Shown: positions 48,651-56,855 of the stretch, piece by piece
Layout: each line of letters begins with the position of its first letter
Numbering within the stretch: the stretch's first letter is position 1
Assembly (NCBI RefSeq): GCF_043099285.1
Contig: NZ_CP170723.1
Location: 2,356,001-2,420,000 of the forward strand
DNA: 64,000 bases
Source of the DNA: Oryzobacter telluris
GTDB lineage: Bacteria; Actinomycetota; Actinomycetes; Actinomycetales; Dermatophilaceae
Direction: 5' to 3'
Program-made: the position numbers and the translations under genes
The notes under the pieces: model-generated
Database searches by the model: none
What the model was told of the DNA's origin: nothing
The model's input: the letters and a program-made list of their open reading frames with translations, nothing else

Positions 48651-49643
48651 ATGAGCACACCGGCCCGCCCCGCCCGACGCCGCGCCACCGCGACCGCCGG
48701 CCTCCTCCTCGTCGCCGGCCTGACGGTCGCCGGCTGCGGTGCCGGTGGAGGCGCCGGCGACTCCGGTGCCGCGTCGGGAGCCTCCGTCTCCGACGAGATG
48801 GCGCCCCAGTCCGGACGCGGGGTCGTCCAGGGCGGCGCGGTCGCTCCCGACGCGGCCACCGCCGACGGCTCGAAGGAGGCCCCGGCGGCGGGCACCGGCA
48901 CCCCCACCGTCGACTTCGCCGCCTCCGCCCAGAAGCTGGCCCGCCGCGCGAACATCGCCCTCACCGTCGACGACGTCGACGTGGCCGCCGCCAAGGTCCG
49001 CGCCGTCGCCGCCTCCGAGAAGGGGCTCGTCCTCGCCGAGTCGATCTCCAGCGAGCCCGACGACGTCGCCACCGGCGGCTTCAGCACCATCACGATCTCC
49101 GTCCCCACCACCCGCCTCGACGCCGCGCTCGACCGCACCGCCGAGATCGGGAAGGTCCACTCCCGCAACACCTCCACCGACGACGTCACCGCCCAGTACG
49201 TCGACACCGCCTCGCGCGTGGAGACGATGGAGTCCAGCGTCGAGCGGGTGCGGGCCCTGATGAGCAAGGCGACCCGCCTCGCCGACATCGTCAGCCTGGA
49301 GTCCGAGCTCTCCCGCCGCCAGGCCGACCTCGAGGCCGTGAAGTCCCAGCTCGCCGCCCTCGACGGCCAGGTCTCGATGGCGCCGATCGAGGTCCGGCTC
49401 AGCACCGACGAGAAGGTGCTCGAGGTGACCGAGCCCGACACCGGCTTCCTCGCCGGGCTGGCCGCCGGCTGGGACGCGTTCACCGGCTCGGTGACCGTGC
49501 TGCTCACCGTGCTCGGCGCCCTGCTCCCCTTCGCCTTCGCGCTCGCACTCGTCCTGGTCCCGCTGGTGGTCTGGATGCGGCGCCGCGGCCCGCGCCCCTC
49601 GACCGTCACCCCGCCGATGGCGCCGGCTCCCCCGGTCGCCTGA
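48651..49643 (+). CDS. DUF4349-domain lipoprotein
   Basis: 330 residues. Lipoprotein signal: positively charged start, hydrophobic core, lipobox LTVAGC with Cys29. A serine/glycine/alanine-rich linker follows (about 30-105), then a DUF4349 domain with coiled-coil character (LADIVSLESELSRRQADLEAVK), and a C-terminal membrane helix near residues 275-305 before an arginine/proline tail. It should sit at the outer face of the membrane. GAAGGAG precedes the ATG by 7 nt. Function unknown; upstream repeats hint at regulation. Confidence 0.88.
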   Translation: MSTPARPARRRATATAGLLLVAGLTVAGCGAGGGAGDSGAASGASVSDEMAPQSGRGVVQGGAVAPDAATADGSKEAPAAGTGTPTVDFAASAQKLARRANIALTVDDVDVAAAKVRAVAASEKGLVLAESISSEPDDVATGGFSTITISVPTTRLDAALDRTAEIGKVHSRNTSTDDVTAQYVDTASRVETMESSVERVRALMSKATRLADIVSLESELSRRQADLEAVKSQLAALDGQVSMAPIEVRLSTDEKVLEVTEPDTGFLAGLAAGWDAFTGSVTVLLTVLGALLPFAFALALVLVPLVVWMRRRGPRPSTVTPPMAPAPPVA

Positions 49644-49682
49644 CCGGATCGGCGCGGCGGACCCTCGGGCCCGTCGCGCCGC

Positions 49683-50198
49683 TCAGCCCGTCGCGGTCAC
49701 GCCGGCGTCGTCGCGGAGGATCTGCTCCCGGAGGATGTCGGCGTGGCCGCCGTGCTGCGCCAACTCGCGCAGGACGTGCAGCAGGACCCAGCGCAGCGGG
49801 AGCGGGCCCCGGCGGTTGCCCGGGAGCAGGTCGTCGAGCGACAGGTCCTCGATGGCGGCCCGCGACTGGGCGCACACCGCCTCGTGCCGGGCGAGGACCG
49901 AGGCGACGGTGTCGTCGTCGGTGAGGACGAAGGACTCGTCCGGCGTCGCCACGATGCCGATCTCGGCGCGGGTGCGGCCCGTGACGGCCTCGTCGAACCA
50001 CACCTGCTCGACGAAGGTGGCGTGCGTGAGCAGGCCCAGCAGGGTGGTGCGGGACGGCACGAGGGAGCGGCGGGCCTGCTCGTCGGTGAGCCCCTCGAGG
50101 CTGTCGCGCAGGCCCTGGCGGTGCTCGTCGACGAACGCGAGGAGCTGCTCGCGCTCGGACCCGGCGATGACGGCGGGGTCCATCGGAGAAGGCACCAT
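49683..50198 (-). CDS. DinB/DUF664-family protein
   Basis: 171 residues of the DinB four-helix fold. LLTHATFVEQVWFDEAVTG contributes one His and LRELAQHGGHADILREQI contains the metal-type H...HxD residues. Function unknown (metal- or thiol-dependent enzyme in relatives). ATG at 50198 is chosen over 50183 because TAGCGT (50206-50211, complement) lies 7 nt upstream with no Shine-Dalgarno, the leaderless pattern seen elsewhere in the window. Confidence 0.83.
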   Translation of the reverse strand: MVPSPMDPAVIAGSEREQLLAFVDEHRQGLRDSLEGLTDEQARRSLVPSRTTLLGLLTHATFVEQVWFDEAVTGRTRAEIGIVATPDESFVLTDDDTVASVLARHEAVCAQSRAAIEDLSLDDLLPGNRRGPLPLRWVLLHVLRELAQHGGHADILREQILRDDAGVTATG

Positions 50199-50423
50199 GC
50201 CGCGAACGCTAGCGCCCCCCTCGGACGTGGCCGCACCCCCACCACCACGCGTTCCGCCCCGTCGGAAAGGTCCCTGTTCGGGCGACTGGGCCTCTTCGCT
50301 GGCGACCGATGTGGACAGGTGGCAGGAAGCGGACACCAGACGGGTGGGCCCCGTCCATCGGAGGACGTCGGGTCCGCCTCGGGACTGATCCCGGCACCGA
50401 CCGTCGCCGGTCACAGTGGGCGC

Positions 50424-50888
50424 ATGGGCATCGACGCGGTCATCGACCACCTCGTGGGCCTCGGCGACGTCGTCGTGCAACGGCCCGGCCCCGGCGACGG
50501 GACACCCGAGATCGCCTGGGGCGACGTCTTCGTCTACTACTCCCCCGACGGCACCGTCCCCGCTGCACAGCCCTTCGCGACCGTCGTGACCAAGGACTAC
50601 CCGGGCGAGCCCTCGGCCGGCCTCGACCGTCCCGGCGCCTTCCGGGTCAACGTCCACGCCGGCACCGAGGAGTTCGAGCGGCGCACCGGCCGCTCCCCCA
50701 AGGACGCCGACGCCGACGGCCACGACCCCGGCACTCCCGACGTCATCCACCCCCACCCGGTGTACGCCCCGTACGGGTGGCTCGCCGTCGTCGACCCGGG
50801 ACCGGCAACGGAGGACGACCTGCGCGACCTCCTCACCGGAGCGCACGCGATGGCGCGCGCCCGCTGGGAGCGCCGCGCCACGACCTAG
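50424..50888 (+). CDS. DUF6194-like conserved protein
   Basis: 154 residues. Pattern: WGDVFVYYSPDG, TVVTKDYPGEPSAGLDRPGAF (quoted in part: KDYPGEPSAGLDR), RVNVHAG and HPHPVYAPYGWLAVVDPG. It resembles the small cytosolic DUF6194 family of actinobacteria; no enzyme motif is known. The last 4 bp overlap the convergent hemE stop codon. No Shine-Dalgarno is seen. Confidence 0.75.
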   Translation: MGIDAVIDHLVGLGDVVVQRPGPGDGTPEIAWGDVFVYYSPDGTVPAAQPFATVVTKDYPGEPSAGLDRPGAFRVNVHAGTEEFERRTGRSPKDADADGHDPGTPDVIHPHPVYAPYGWLAVVDPGPATEDDLRDLLTGAHAMARARWERRATT

Positions 50889-51964
50889 CGGGCGGAGACC
50901 TCGTGGACGAGCTCGACGACGCGGGTGAGGACGTCGGGGTCGGTGTCGGGCAGCACCCCGTGGCCGAGGTTGAACACGTGCCCCGGCGCAGCGCGTCCCT
51001 CCTCGACGATCTCTCGGACCCGGCGCTCCAGCGCCTCCCACGGCGCGAACAGCAGCGCGGGGTCGAGGTTGCCCTGCAGCGGCCACCGCCCGCCCGTGCG
51101 CTCGAGGGCGTCGGTGAGCGAGACCCGGTAGTCCACGCCCACGACGTCGGCGCCCGCCTCGCCCATCAGGGTGAGCAGCTCACCGGTGCCGACGCCGAAG
51201 TGGATGCGCGGGACGTCGAGATCGGCCACCGCCGCGAGCGCCGCGGCCGAGTGCTGCTGCACGTGGCGCACGTAGTCGGCCCGGCTGAGGAAGCCGGCCC
51301 ACGAGTCGAACAGCTGCACGGCCGACGCGCCGTTCTCGGCCTGCACGCGCAGGAACGCCCCGGAGATGCGCGCGAGCCGCTCGCACAGGTCGTGCCAGAG
51401 CTGCGGGTCGCCGTGCATCAGCGCCTTGGTGTGCTCGTGGTTCTTCGACGGGCCGCCCTCGACGAGGTAGCTGGCCAAGGTGAACGGCGCCCCGGCGAAC
51501 CCGATGAGCGGCGTGGCCCCGAGCTCGGCGACGAGGAGGCGCACCGACTCCGCGATGTCGGGGACGTCCTCCGGCACGAGGTCGCGCAGCCGCTCGAGGT
51601 CGGCACGCGTCCGCACCGGCTCGGCCACCACGGGACCCACGCCCGGGACGATGTCGAGGTCGATCCCGACGGCGGCCAGCGGGACCACGATGTCGGAGAA
51701 GAAGATCGCCGCGTCCACGCCGTGGCGCCGTACCGGCTGGAGGGTGATCTCGGTGACGAGGTCGGGGCGACGGCACGACTCGAGCATCCCCACGCCCTCA
51801 CGCAGCGCGCGGTACTCGGGCAGCGAGCGGCCGGCCTGGCGCATGAACCACACGGGGGTGTGCGGCACGTCGAGGCCGCGGGCGGCGCGGACCAGCGGCG
51901 AGTCGGCGGGCGACGCCGAAGCCGTCGGGGCCGTGGTGGGAGCGGTGGCCGAAGGGGTCGTCAC
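50885..51964 (-). CDS. hemE: uroporphyrinogen decarboxylase
   Basis: 359-residue haem-pathway enzyme converting uroporphyrinogen III to coproporphyrinogen III. Signatures: PVWFMRQAGRSLPEYR (substrate-binding arginines), FFSDIVVPLAAVGI, GFAGAPFTLASYLVEGG, FDSWAG and GNLDPALLF, with HVFNLGHGV at the end. GTG at 51964 is preferred over ATG 51982 because GGGAGG lies about 10 nt before the GTG. It is separated from hemY/hemQ by four unrelated genes, so its product feeds HemY from another transcript. Confidence 0.96.
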   Translation of the reverse strand: MTTPSATAPTTAPTASASPADSPLVRAARGLDVPHTPVWFMRQAGRSLPEYRALREGVGMLESCRRPDLVTEITLQPVRRHGVDAAIFFSDIVVPLAAVGIDLDIVPGVGPVVAEPVRTRADLERLRDLVPEDVPDIAESVRLLVAELGATPLIGFAGAPFTLASYLVEGGPSKNHEHTKALMHGDPQLWHDLCERLARISGAFLRVQAENGASAVQLFDSWAGFLSRADYVRHVQQHSAAALAAVADLDVPRIHFGVGTGELLTLMGEAGADVVGVDYRVSLTDALERTGGRWPLQGNLDPALLFAPWEALERRVREIVEEGRAAPGHVFNLGHGVLPDTDPDVLTRVVELVHEVSAR

Positions 51965-52013
51965 GGTGAGCCATCCTCCCATCCGGTGCGGCGCCCTCCG
52001 ACAACCCTCGACG

Positions 52014-52838
52014 TCACAGGGCGATGACGCAGGCGCCGCCGATGGCGAGCAGCACCCCCACCTGCTGCACCCGCCGCAGCCGTTCGCCGATGACGACCCG
52101 GGCCAGCACCGTCGTGACCACGGGGTACAGCGACCCGAGCACCGAGGCCACGCTCACCTGCCCGCGCGACGACGCGATGCCGAAGAGGAAGTTCGCGCCG
52201 AGGTCGCCGCAGCCGATGACGAGCAGCCCCGGCACCTCGCGTGGCCTCACGCCCCCGACGTTGCGCAGCACCAGGGCCACCACGAGGAGGATCGACACCG
52301 ACGTGATCCGCATCCCCCACAGGGTGAGCAGGGCCGAGTCGCGGGCGCCCCGGTCCAGGCAGAACAGCGCGAGCCCGAACGCCACCGCCGCGACCGACGC
52401 GAGCACCACCGGCCGCACGCTGACGTCACCGCTCAGCTCGGGACCGCTGGCCAGGGTCACCCCGATGATCGCCACGACCATCCCGACCCACGCCCAGGGC
52501 GACGGCGTCTCGCCGCTGGCCACCCCGAGCACCACCGGCACGACCACGCCCAGGGCCGCGATCGGCGCGACGACGCCCATGGTCCCGGAGGACAGCGCCG
52601 AGTAGAAGCAGATCAGGCCGACCATCCCCGACAGCCCCGCCGCCACCGACCACCACGGCCAGCCCTCGAACGTCACCGTGTCCCAGCGCACCGCGACGAT
52701 GCTCGACACGACGAGCAGGGCCAGCCCCTGAGTCCAGCCGACGACCGCCACCGCGGGGCGCCGACGGGATGCCAGGCCTGCGAAGAAGTCGGACGTCCCC
52801 CACACCAGGGACGACGCGAGCGCGAGGAGGCTGACCAC
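52014..52838 (-). CDS. EamA-family (DMT) transporter
   Basis: 274-residue integral membrane protein with about ten hydrophobic helices in two EamA repeats: the first begins LVWGTSDFFAGLASRR, the second includes SVAAVAFGLALFCLDRGAR. Helix LYPVVTTVLARVVIGERLRRVQQVGV near the C-terminus is the standard EamA ending. Drug/metabolite exporter with unknown substrate. GTG start at 52838, 50 nt upstream of hemE on the same strand. Confidence 0.9.
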   Translation of the reverse strand: MVSLLALASSLVWGTSDFFAGLASRRRPAVAVVGWTQGLALLVVSSIVAVRWDTVTFEGWPWWSVAAGLSGMVGLICFYSALSSGTMGVVAPIAALGVVVPVVLGVASGETPSPWAWVGMVVAIIGVTLASGPELSGDVSVRPVVLASVAAVAFGLALFCLDRGARDSALLTLWGMRITSVSILLVVALVLRNVGGVRPREVPGLLVIGCGDLGANFLFGIASSRGQVSVASVLGSLYPVVTTVLARVVIGERLRRVQQVGVLLAIGGACVIAL

Positions 52839-52928
52839 CGCCGCAGGCTATCGAGCGGCGTTCCGACGCCCCTGAGGCGTCCGGCGCGGCACCGTGCCGC
52901 CGCGGCCCCCACCGCTTACATTGCTGGG

Positions 52929-53513
52929 GTGTCAAGCCGCACCGTGACGGGCCGGGAGTCCCCCGAGTTCACTCGCGCACTCGAAGACCTCCACCGGGTT
53001 CGTCTGCGCCCCGAGATCCGCCTCACCGAGGTCCCGGCGCCCCAGCGCATCGCGCCGTACGCCGTCGCGCTCACGGCCGACGTCGTCGACCCCCGCGACA
53101 CCGACGACGACCTCGCCTCCGGGCGCTTCGTCCTCCTGCACGACCCGTCGGCCCCCGAGCCGTGGGGCGGCCAGTGGCGTGCGGTGACCTTCGCGCGGGC
53201 CGAGCTCGAGCCCGAGCTCGCCACCGACCCGATGCTCGGTGAGGTCGGCTGGAGCTGGCTCACCGATGCTCTCGCGACCCGCGGCGTCTCCTACCTCGCC
53301 GAGGCCGGTACCGTCACCCGCGTGGTGTCCCAGAGCTTCGCCGGCCTCGCCGACCGTCCTGCCAGTGTCGAGATGGAGGTGCGCGCCTCGTGGACCCCTC
53401 TCGGACCCGAGGTCGGTGAGCACCTCCTCGCGTGGTCGGACCTGTTGTGCACGATCGCCGGGCTGCCCCCGCTCCCCGAGGGCGTCGTCGCCCTGCCCGG
53501 ACCCCGCCGCTGA
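52929..53513 (+). CDS. DUF3000 protein
   Basis: 194-residue conserved actinobacterial protein of unknown function. Recognisable pattern: VPAPQRIAPYAVALTADV, GRFVLLHDP and AWSDLLCTIAGLPPLPEGV. DUF3000 genes normally lie between hemE and an RNase D gene, as here. GTG start preceded by TACATT (52917-52922) at 6 nt, so the transcript is probably leaderless. Its stop is directly followed by the ATG of the RNase D gene. Confidence 0.87.
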   Translation: MSSRTVTGRESPEFTRALEDLHRVRLRPEIRLTEVPAPQRIAPYAVALTADVVDPRDTDDDLASGRFVLLHDPSAPEPWGGQWRAVTFARAELEPELATDPMLGEVGWSWLTDALATRGVSYLAEAGTVTRVVSQSFAGLADRPASVEMEVRASWTPLGPEVGEHLLAWSDLLCTIAGLPPLPEGVVALPGPRR

Positions 53514-54749
53514 ATGAGCGACGACACCACGACCCCCGCGCCCGAGGAGCAGTCCGGCCCACCCCCCGTTCCCCTCGACGAGCCCGCTGACGGCGTCCCC
53601 CACGTCGTCGAGGACGAGCGCGAGCTCGCCCGGGCGGCCGCCGCCATCGCCGCGGGCTCGGGACCGGTCGCCATCGACGCCGAGCGCGCCTCCGGGTACC
53701 GGTACGGCCAGCGTGCCTACCTGGTGCAGGTGCGCCGTGAGGGCGCCGGGACCTGGCTCATCGACCCCATCGCCTGCCCTGACCTCTCGCCCCTCGACGA
53801 CGCGATCGGGGCGGCCGAGTGGCTGCTCCACGCCGCCACCCAGGACCTCGCCTGCCTCGCCGAGGTGGGGCTGCGCCCGCGCCAGCTGTTCGACACCGAG
53901 CTCGCCGGCCGCATCCTCGGGCTGCCGCGCGTCGGCCTGGCCGCCGTCGTCGAGCACTACCTCGGGCTGGGCCTGGCCAAGGAGCACTCGGCGGTCGACT
54001 GGTCCACGCGCCCGCTGCCCGAGCCGTGGCTGCGCTACGCGGCGCTGGACGTCGAGGTCCTCGACGAGCTGCGCAACCTCATGGGCGTCGACCTCGCCGC
54101 CCAGGGCAAGGACGAGTGGGCCCGCCAGGAGTTCGCGGCGCTGCTCACCTGGGCCCCCACCGAGCGGGTCGACCCGTGGCGGCGCACCTCCGGCATCAAC
54201 ACGCTGCGCTCGCGGCGGGCCGTCGCCATCGTCCGCGAGCTCTGGTACGTCCGCGACGACATCGCCCGCGACCGCGACACCTCCGTCGGCCGGGTGCTGC
54301 CCGACGCCGCGCTCGTCGAGATCGCCAAGGCCGTCCCGCGCACCGTCGCCGACCTGCCGCGCGGCCACCGCGCCATCGCCCGCTACGGGCGCCAGTGGGT
54401 CGACGCCGTGGCCCGGACCCTCGAGATCCCCGAGGACGACCTGCCGCCGCGCACGCTGCCGTCCGACGGGCCGCCGCCCCCCCGCGTCTGGGCCGAGAAG
54501 AACCCCGTGGCCGCCGACCGGCTCGGGGCGACGCGCGCGGCCCTGACCACCTTCGCCGAGGAGCACGTCATCCCGGTGGAGAACGTCTGCTCCCCCGACC
54601 CGCTGCGCCGTGTCGTCTGGCAGCCGCCGTCGGAGCACGACGAGGCCGCGTTCACCCGGGCGCTGCTCGACCAGGGCGTGCGCCCCTGGCAGGCCGGCAT
54701 CCTCGCGCCGATGCTCGTCGAGGCGTTCGCGCAGTTCCCCGACGCCTGA
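53514..54749 (+). CDS. ribonuclease D-like 3'-5' exonuclease with HRDC domain
   Basis: 411 residues. DEDD exonuclease motifs: AIDAERASGYRY (Exo I), HAATQDLACL (Exo II) and LRYAALDVEVLDEL (Exo III), spanning about 50-190. The HRDC nucleic-acid-binding domain covers about 215-290 (VRDDIARDRDTSVGRVLPD), followed by a family C-terminal extension. It trims RNA 3' ends, such as tRNA. ATG immediately follows the DUF3000 stop, so both form one transcription unit. Confidence 0.92.
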   Translation: MSDDTTTPAPEEQSGPPPVPLDEPADGVPHVVEDERELARAAAAIAAGSGPVAIDAERASGYRYGQRAYLVQVRREGAGTWLIDPIACPDLSPLDDAIGAAEWLLHAATQDLACLAEVGLRPRQLFDTELAGRILGLPRVGLAAVVEHYLGLGLAKEHSAVDWSTRPLPEPWLRYAALDVEVLDELRNLMGVDLAAQGKDEWARQEFAALLTWAPTERVDPWRRTSGINTLRSRRAVAIVRELWYVRDDIARDRDTSVGRVLPDAALVEIAKAVPRTVADLPRGHRAIARYGRQWVDAVARTLEIPEDDLPPRTLPSDGPPPPRVWAEKNPVAADRLGATRAALTTFAEEHVIPVENVCSPDPLRRVVWQPPSEHDEAAFTRALLDQGVRPWQAGILAPMLVEAFAQFPDA

Positions 54750-54779
54750 CCCGGTCGGCCCGCATCCACCGGGGCGTCG

Positions 54780-54809
54780 TTGACATGCAAGCAGGCACTT
54801 GCCTATCGT
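54780..54809 (+). promoter_or_regulatory. arsR promoter with embedded operator and leaderless start
   Basis: TTGACA (54780-54785), 18-nt spacer, TATCGT (54804-54809), which ends 7 nt before the ATG at 54817. The spacer contains the inverted repeat GCAAG-caggca-CTTGC (54787-54802), suited to autorepression by the ArsR protein. Confidence 0.75.
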
Positions 54810-54816
54810 CACCGGC

Positions 54817-55113
54817 ATGGATGACGCCGCGGACCTGACCTTCCGGGCCCTCGCCGACCCCACGAGGCGGGCCCTGCTCGACGTGCTCGTCGAGCGCGAC
54901 GGGCAGACGCTCTTCGAGCTGTGCACCCGGATGACGGGGCTCGGCATCACCTCGAGCCGCCAGGCCGTCACCCAGCACCTGGCGGTGCTCGAGGAGGCCG
55001 GGCTGGTCCGCGTCCGGCGGGAGGGGCGCTACCGCCTCCACGACCTCGACACCACCCCCCTGGACCCGGTGCGCCGGCGCTGGCTCCGACCCGATGAGAG
55101 GACCGACCCATGA
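54817..55113 (+). CDS. ArsR-family transcriptional regulator
   Basis: 98-residue winged-helix regulator. FRALADPTRRALLDVLVER and SSRQAVTQHLAVLEEAGLVRV are the ArsR/HTH signature; no metal cysteines. It overlaps the following VOC gene (ATGA), so the two are coupled. A promoter with an embedded palindrome and a probable leaderless start lies immediately upstream. The ligand is unknown. Confidence 0.92.
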   Translation: MDDAADLTFRALADPTRRALLDVLVERDGQTLFELCTRMTGLGITSSRQAVTQHLAVLEEAGLVRVRREGRYRLHDLDTTPLDPVRRRWLRPDERTDP

Positions 55114-55502
55114 GGATCACCCGCACGAGCGTGTTCGTCGACGACCAGGCGAAGGCCCACGACTTCTACACCGGCCTCCTCGGGTTCGAGGTGCGCCATG
55201 ACATCCCCCTCGGGCAGTTCCGCTGGCTGACCCTCGTCAGCTCCGAGGACCCGGACGGACCCGAGCTCGTCCTCGAGCCCGACGAGCACCCCGCCGCCCG
55301 CGCCTACACCGAGGCCCTCATGGCCGACGGCATCCCCACGACGTCGTTCACCGTCGCCGACGTCGAGGCCGAGCACGCGCGGCTCACCGCGCTCGGCGTG
55401 GTGTTCACCCAGCCGCCCGTACCCACCGGCCCGGTCGTCACGGCCGTGCTCGACGACACCTGCGGCAACCTCGTCCAGCTCGTCTCCGCCCAGCCGACCT
55501 GA
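55110..55502 (+). CDS. VOC-superfamily (glyoxalase-like) protein
   Basis: 130 residues with two beta-alpha-beta-beta-beta units of the vicinal oxygen chelate fold: VFVDDQAKAHDFYTGLLGFEVR at the start, GPELVLEPDEHP, and GNLVQLV at the end (the usual metal Glu is replaced). It could be a dioxygenase, a glyoxalase-like enzyme or a drug-binding protein. Its coupling to an ArsR regulator suggests inducible expression by its substrate. Confidence 0.88.
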   Translation: MRITRTSVFVDDQAKAHDFYTGLLGFEVRHDIPLGQFRWLTLVSSEDPDGPELVLEPDEHPAARAYTEALMADGIPTTSFTVADVEAEHARLTALGVVFTQPPVPTGPVVTAVLDDTCGNLVQLVSAQPT

Positions 55503-55550
55503 CCGGGCGGACCCCGGCGGTGACGGTCGTCACCCCGGCCACCGTCGACG

Positions 55551-55568
55551 ACTAAGCGCTTGCTTAGT
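55551..55568. promoter_or_regulatory. perfect 18-bp palindrome upstream of fadA
   Basis: ACTAAGC-GCTT-GCTTAGT lies about 64 nt before the fadA start, in a region without other genes. The size and position fit a TetR- or FadR-type operator controlling the fadAB pair. Confidence 0.7.
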
Positions 55569-55631
55569 AGCATCGGCGGCAGGCCCGGGCGAACCGGGCC
55601 GACCCCCGAACCCCCACCAGGGAGGCCACCC

Positions 55632-56852
55632 GTGCCACGCGTGCTCCAGGAGGTCGTCTTCGTCGACGGCGTCCGCACCCCCTTCGGCAAGGCGGGCGAG
55701 AAGGGCATGTACGCCCAGACCCGCGCCGACGACCTCGTCATCAAGTGCATCCGCGAGCTCCTGCGCCGCCACCCCGAGCTGCCGAAGGAGCGCGTCGAGG
55801 AGGTCGCCGTCGCCGCGACGACGCAGATCGGCGACCAGGGCCTGACCCTCGGCCGGCTCGCCGCCCTGCTGTCCGGCCTGCCCAAGAGCACCCCCGGCTA
55901 CAGCGTCGACCGCATGTGCGCCGGCGCGATGACGGCCGTCACCAACGTCGCGTCCTCGATCGGCGTCGGTGCCATCGACATCGCCGTCGCGGGCGGTGTC
56001 GAGCACATGGGCCGCCACCCGATGGGCGAGGGCGTCGACCCCAACCCGCGGATCGTCGCCGAGCGCCTCGTCGACGAGTCGGCCCTCGTCATGGGCCAGA
56101 CGGCCGAGAACCTCCACGACCGCTTCCCCGAGCTGACCAAGGCGCGCTGCGACGCGTTCGCCGTCGCCAGCCAGCGCAAGCTCGCCGCCGCCTACGAGGC
56201 CGGCAAGGTCCAGCCCGACCTCGTCGAGGTCGCCACGCGCCACGCCGAGAAGGGCTGGGGTCTGGCCACCGTCGACGAGCCGCCGCGCCCGGGCACCACG
56301 CTCGAGGAGCTCGCCGCCCTCAAGACCCCGTTCCGCCCGCACGGCAACGTCACCGCCGGCAACGCCGCGGGCCTCAACGACGGCGCCACCGCCTGCATCC
56401 TCGCCAGCGAGGCCGCGGCGACCGAGCTCGGCCTGCCGGTCCGGATGCGCCTGGTCTCCTACGCCTTCGTCGGCGTCGAGCCCGAGGTCATGGGCATCGG
56501 CCCGGTGCCCGCCACCGAGAAGGCGCTGGCCAAGGCCGGCCTGACCATCGAGGACATCGGCCTGTTCGAGCTCAACGAGGCCTTCGCCGTCCAGGTGCTC
56601 GCCTTCCTCGACCACTTCGGCATCGCCGACGACGACGCGCGGGTCAACCCCTGGGGCGGCGCCATCGCCACCGGGCACCCCCTCGCGTCCTCGGGCGTGC
56701 GCCTGATGACGCAGCTCGCGCGCCACTTCGAGGAGCACCCCGAGGTGCGCTACGGCGTCACCGCGATGTGCATCGGCATCGGGATGGGCGGCAGCGTCAT
56801 CTGGGAGAACCCGCACCACGCCGCGTACGGCACCGACGGCACGGAGGCCTGA
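55632..56852 (+). CDS. fadA: acetyl-CoA acyltransferase (thiolase) FadA
   Basis: 406-residue 3-ketoacyl-CoA thiolase of beta-oxidation. Catalytic cysteine in DRMCAGAMTA (C96), NEAFAVQ, GHPLASSGVR, and the C-terminal CIGIGMGGS with the second Cys. GTG at 55632 has GGGAGG 6 nt upstream. It is followed 3 nt later by fadB, the usual fadAB order of actinobacteria. It releases acetyl-CoA from the FadB product. Confidence 0.95.
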   Translation: MPRVLQEVVFVDGVRTPFGKAGEKGMYAQTRADDLVIKCIRELLRRHPELPKERVEEVAVAATTQIGDQGLTLGRLAALLSGLPKSTPGYSVDRMCAGAMTAVTNVASSIGVGAIDIAVAGGVEHMGRHPMGEGVDPNPRIVAERLVDESALVMGQTAENLHDRFPELTKARCDAFAVASQRKLAAAYEAGKVQPDLVEVATRHAEKGWGLATVDEPPRPGTTLEELAALKTPFRPHGNVTAGNAAGLNDGATACILASEAAATELGLPVRMRLVSYAFVGVEPEVMGIGPVPATEKALAKAGLTIEDIGLFELNEAFAVQVLAFLDHFGIADDDARVNPWGGAIATGHPLASSGVRLMTQLARHFEEHPEVRYGVTAMCIGIGMGGSVIWENPHHAAYGTDGTEA

Positions 56853-56855
56853 GCC

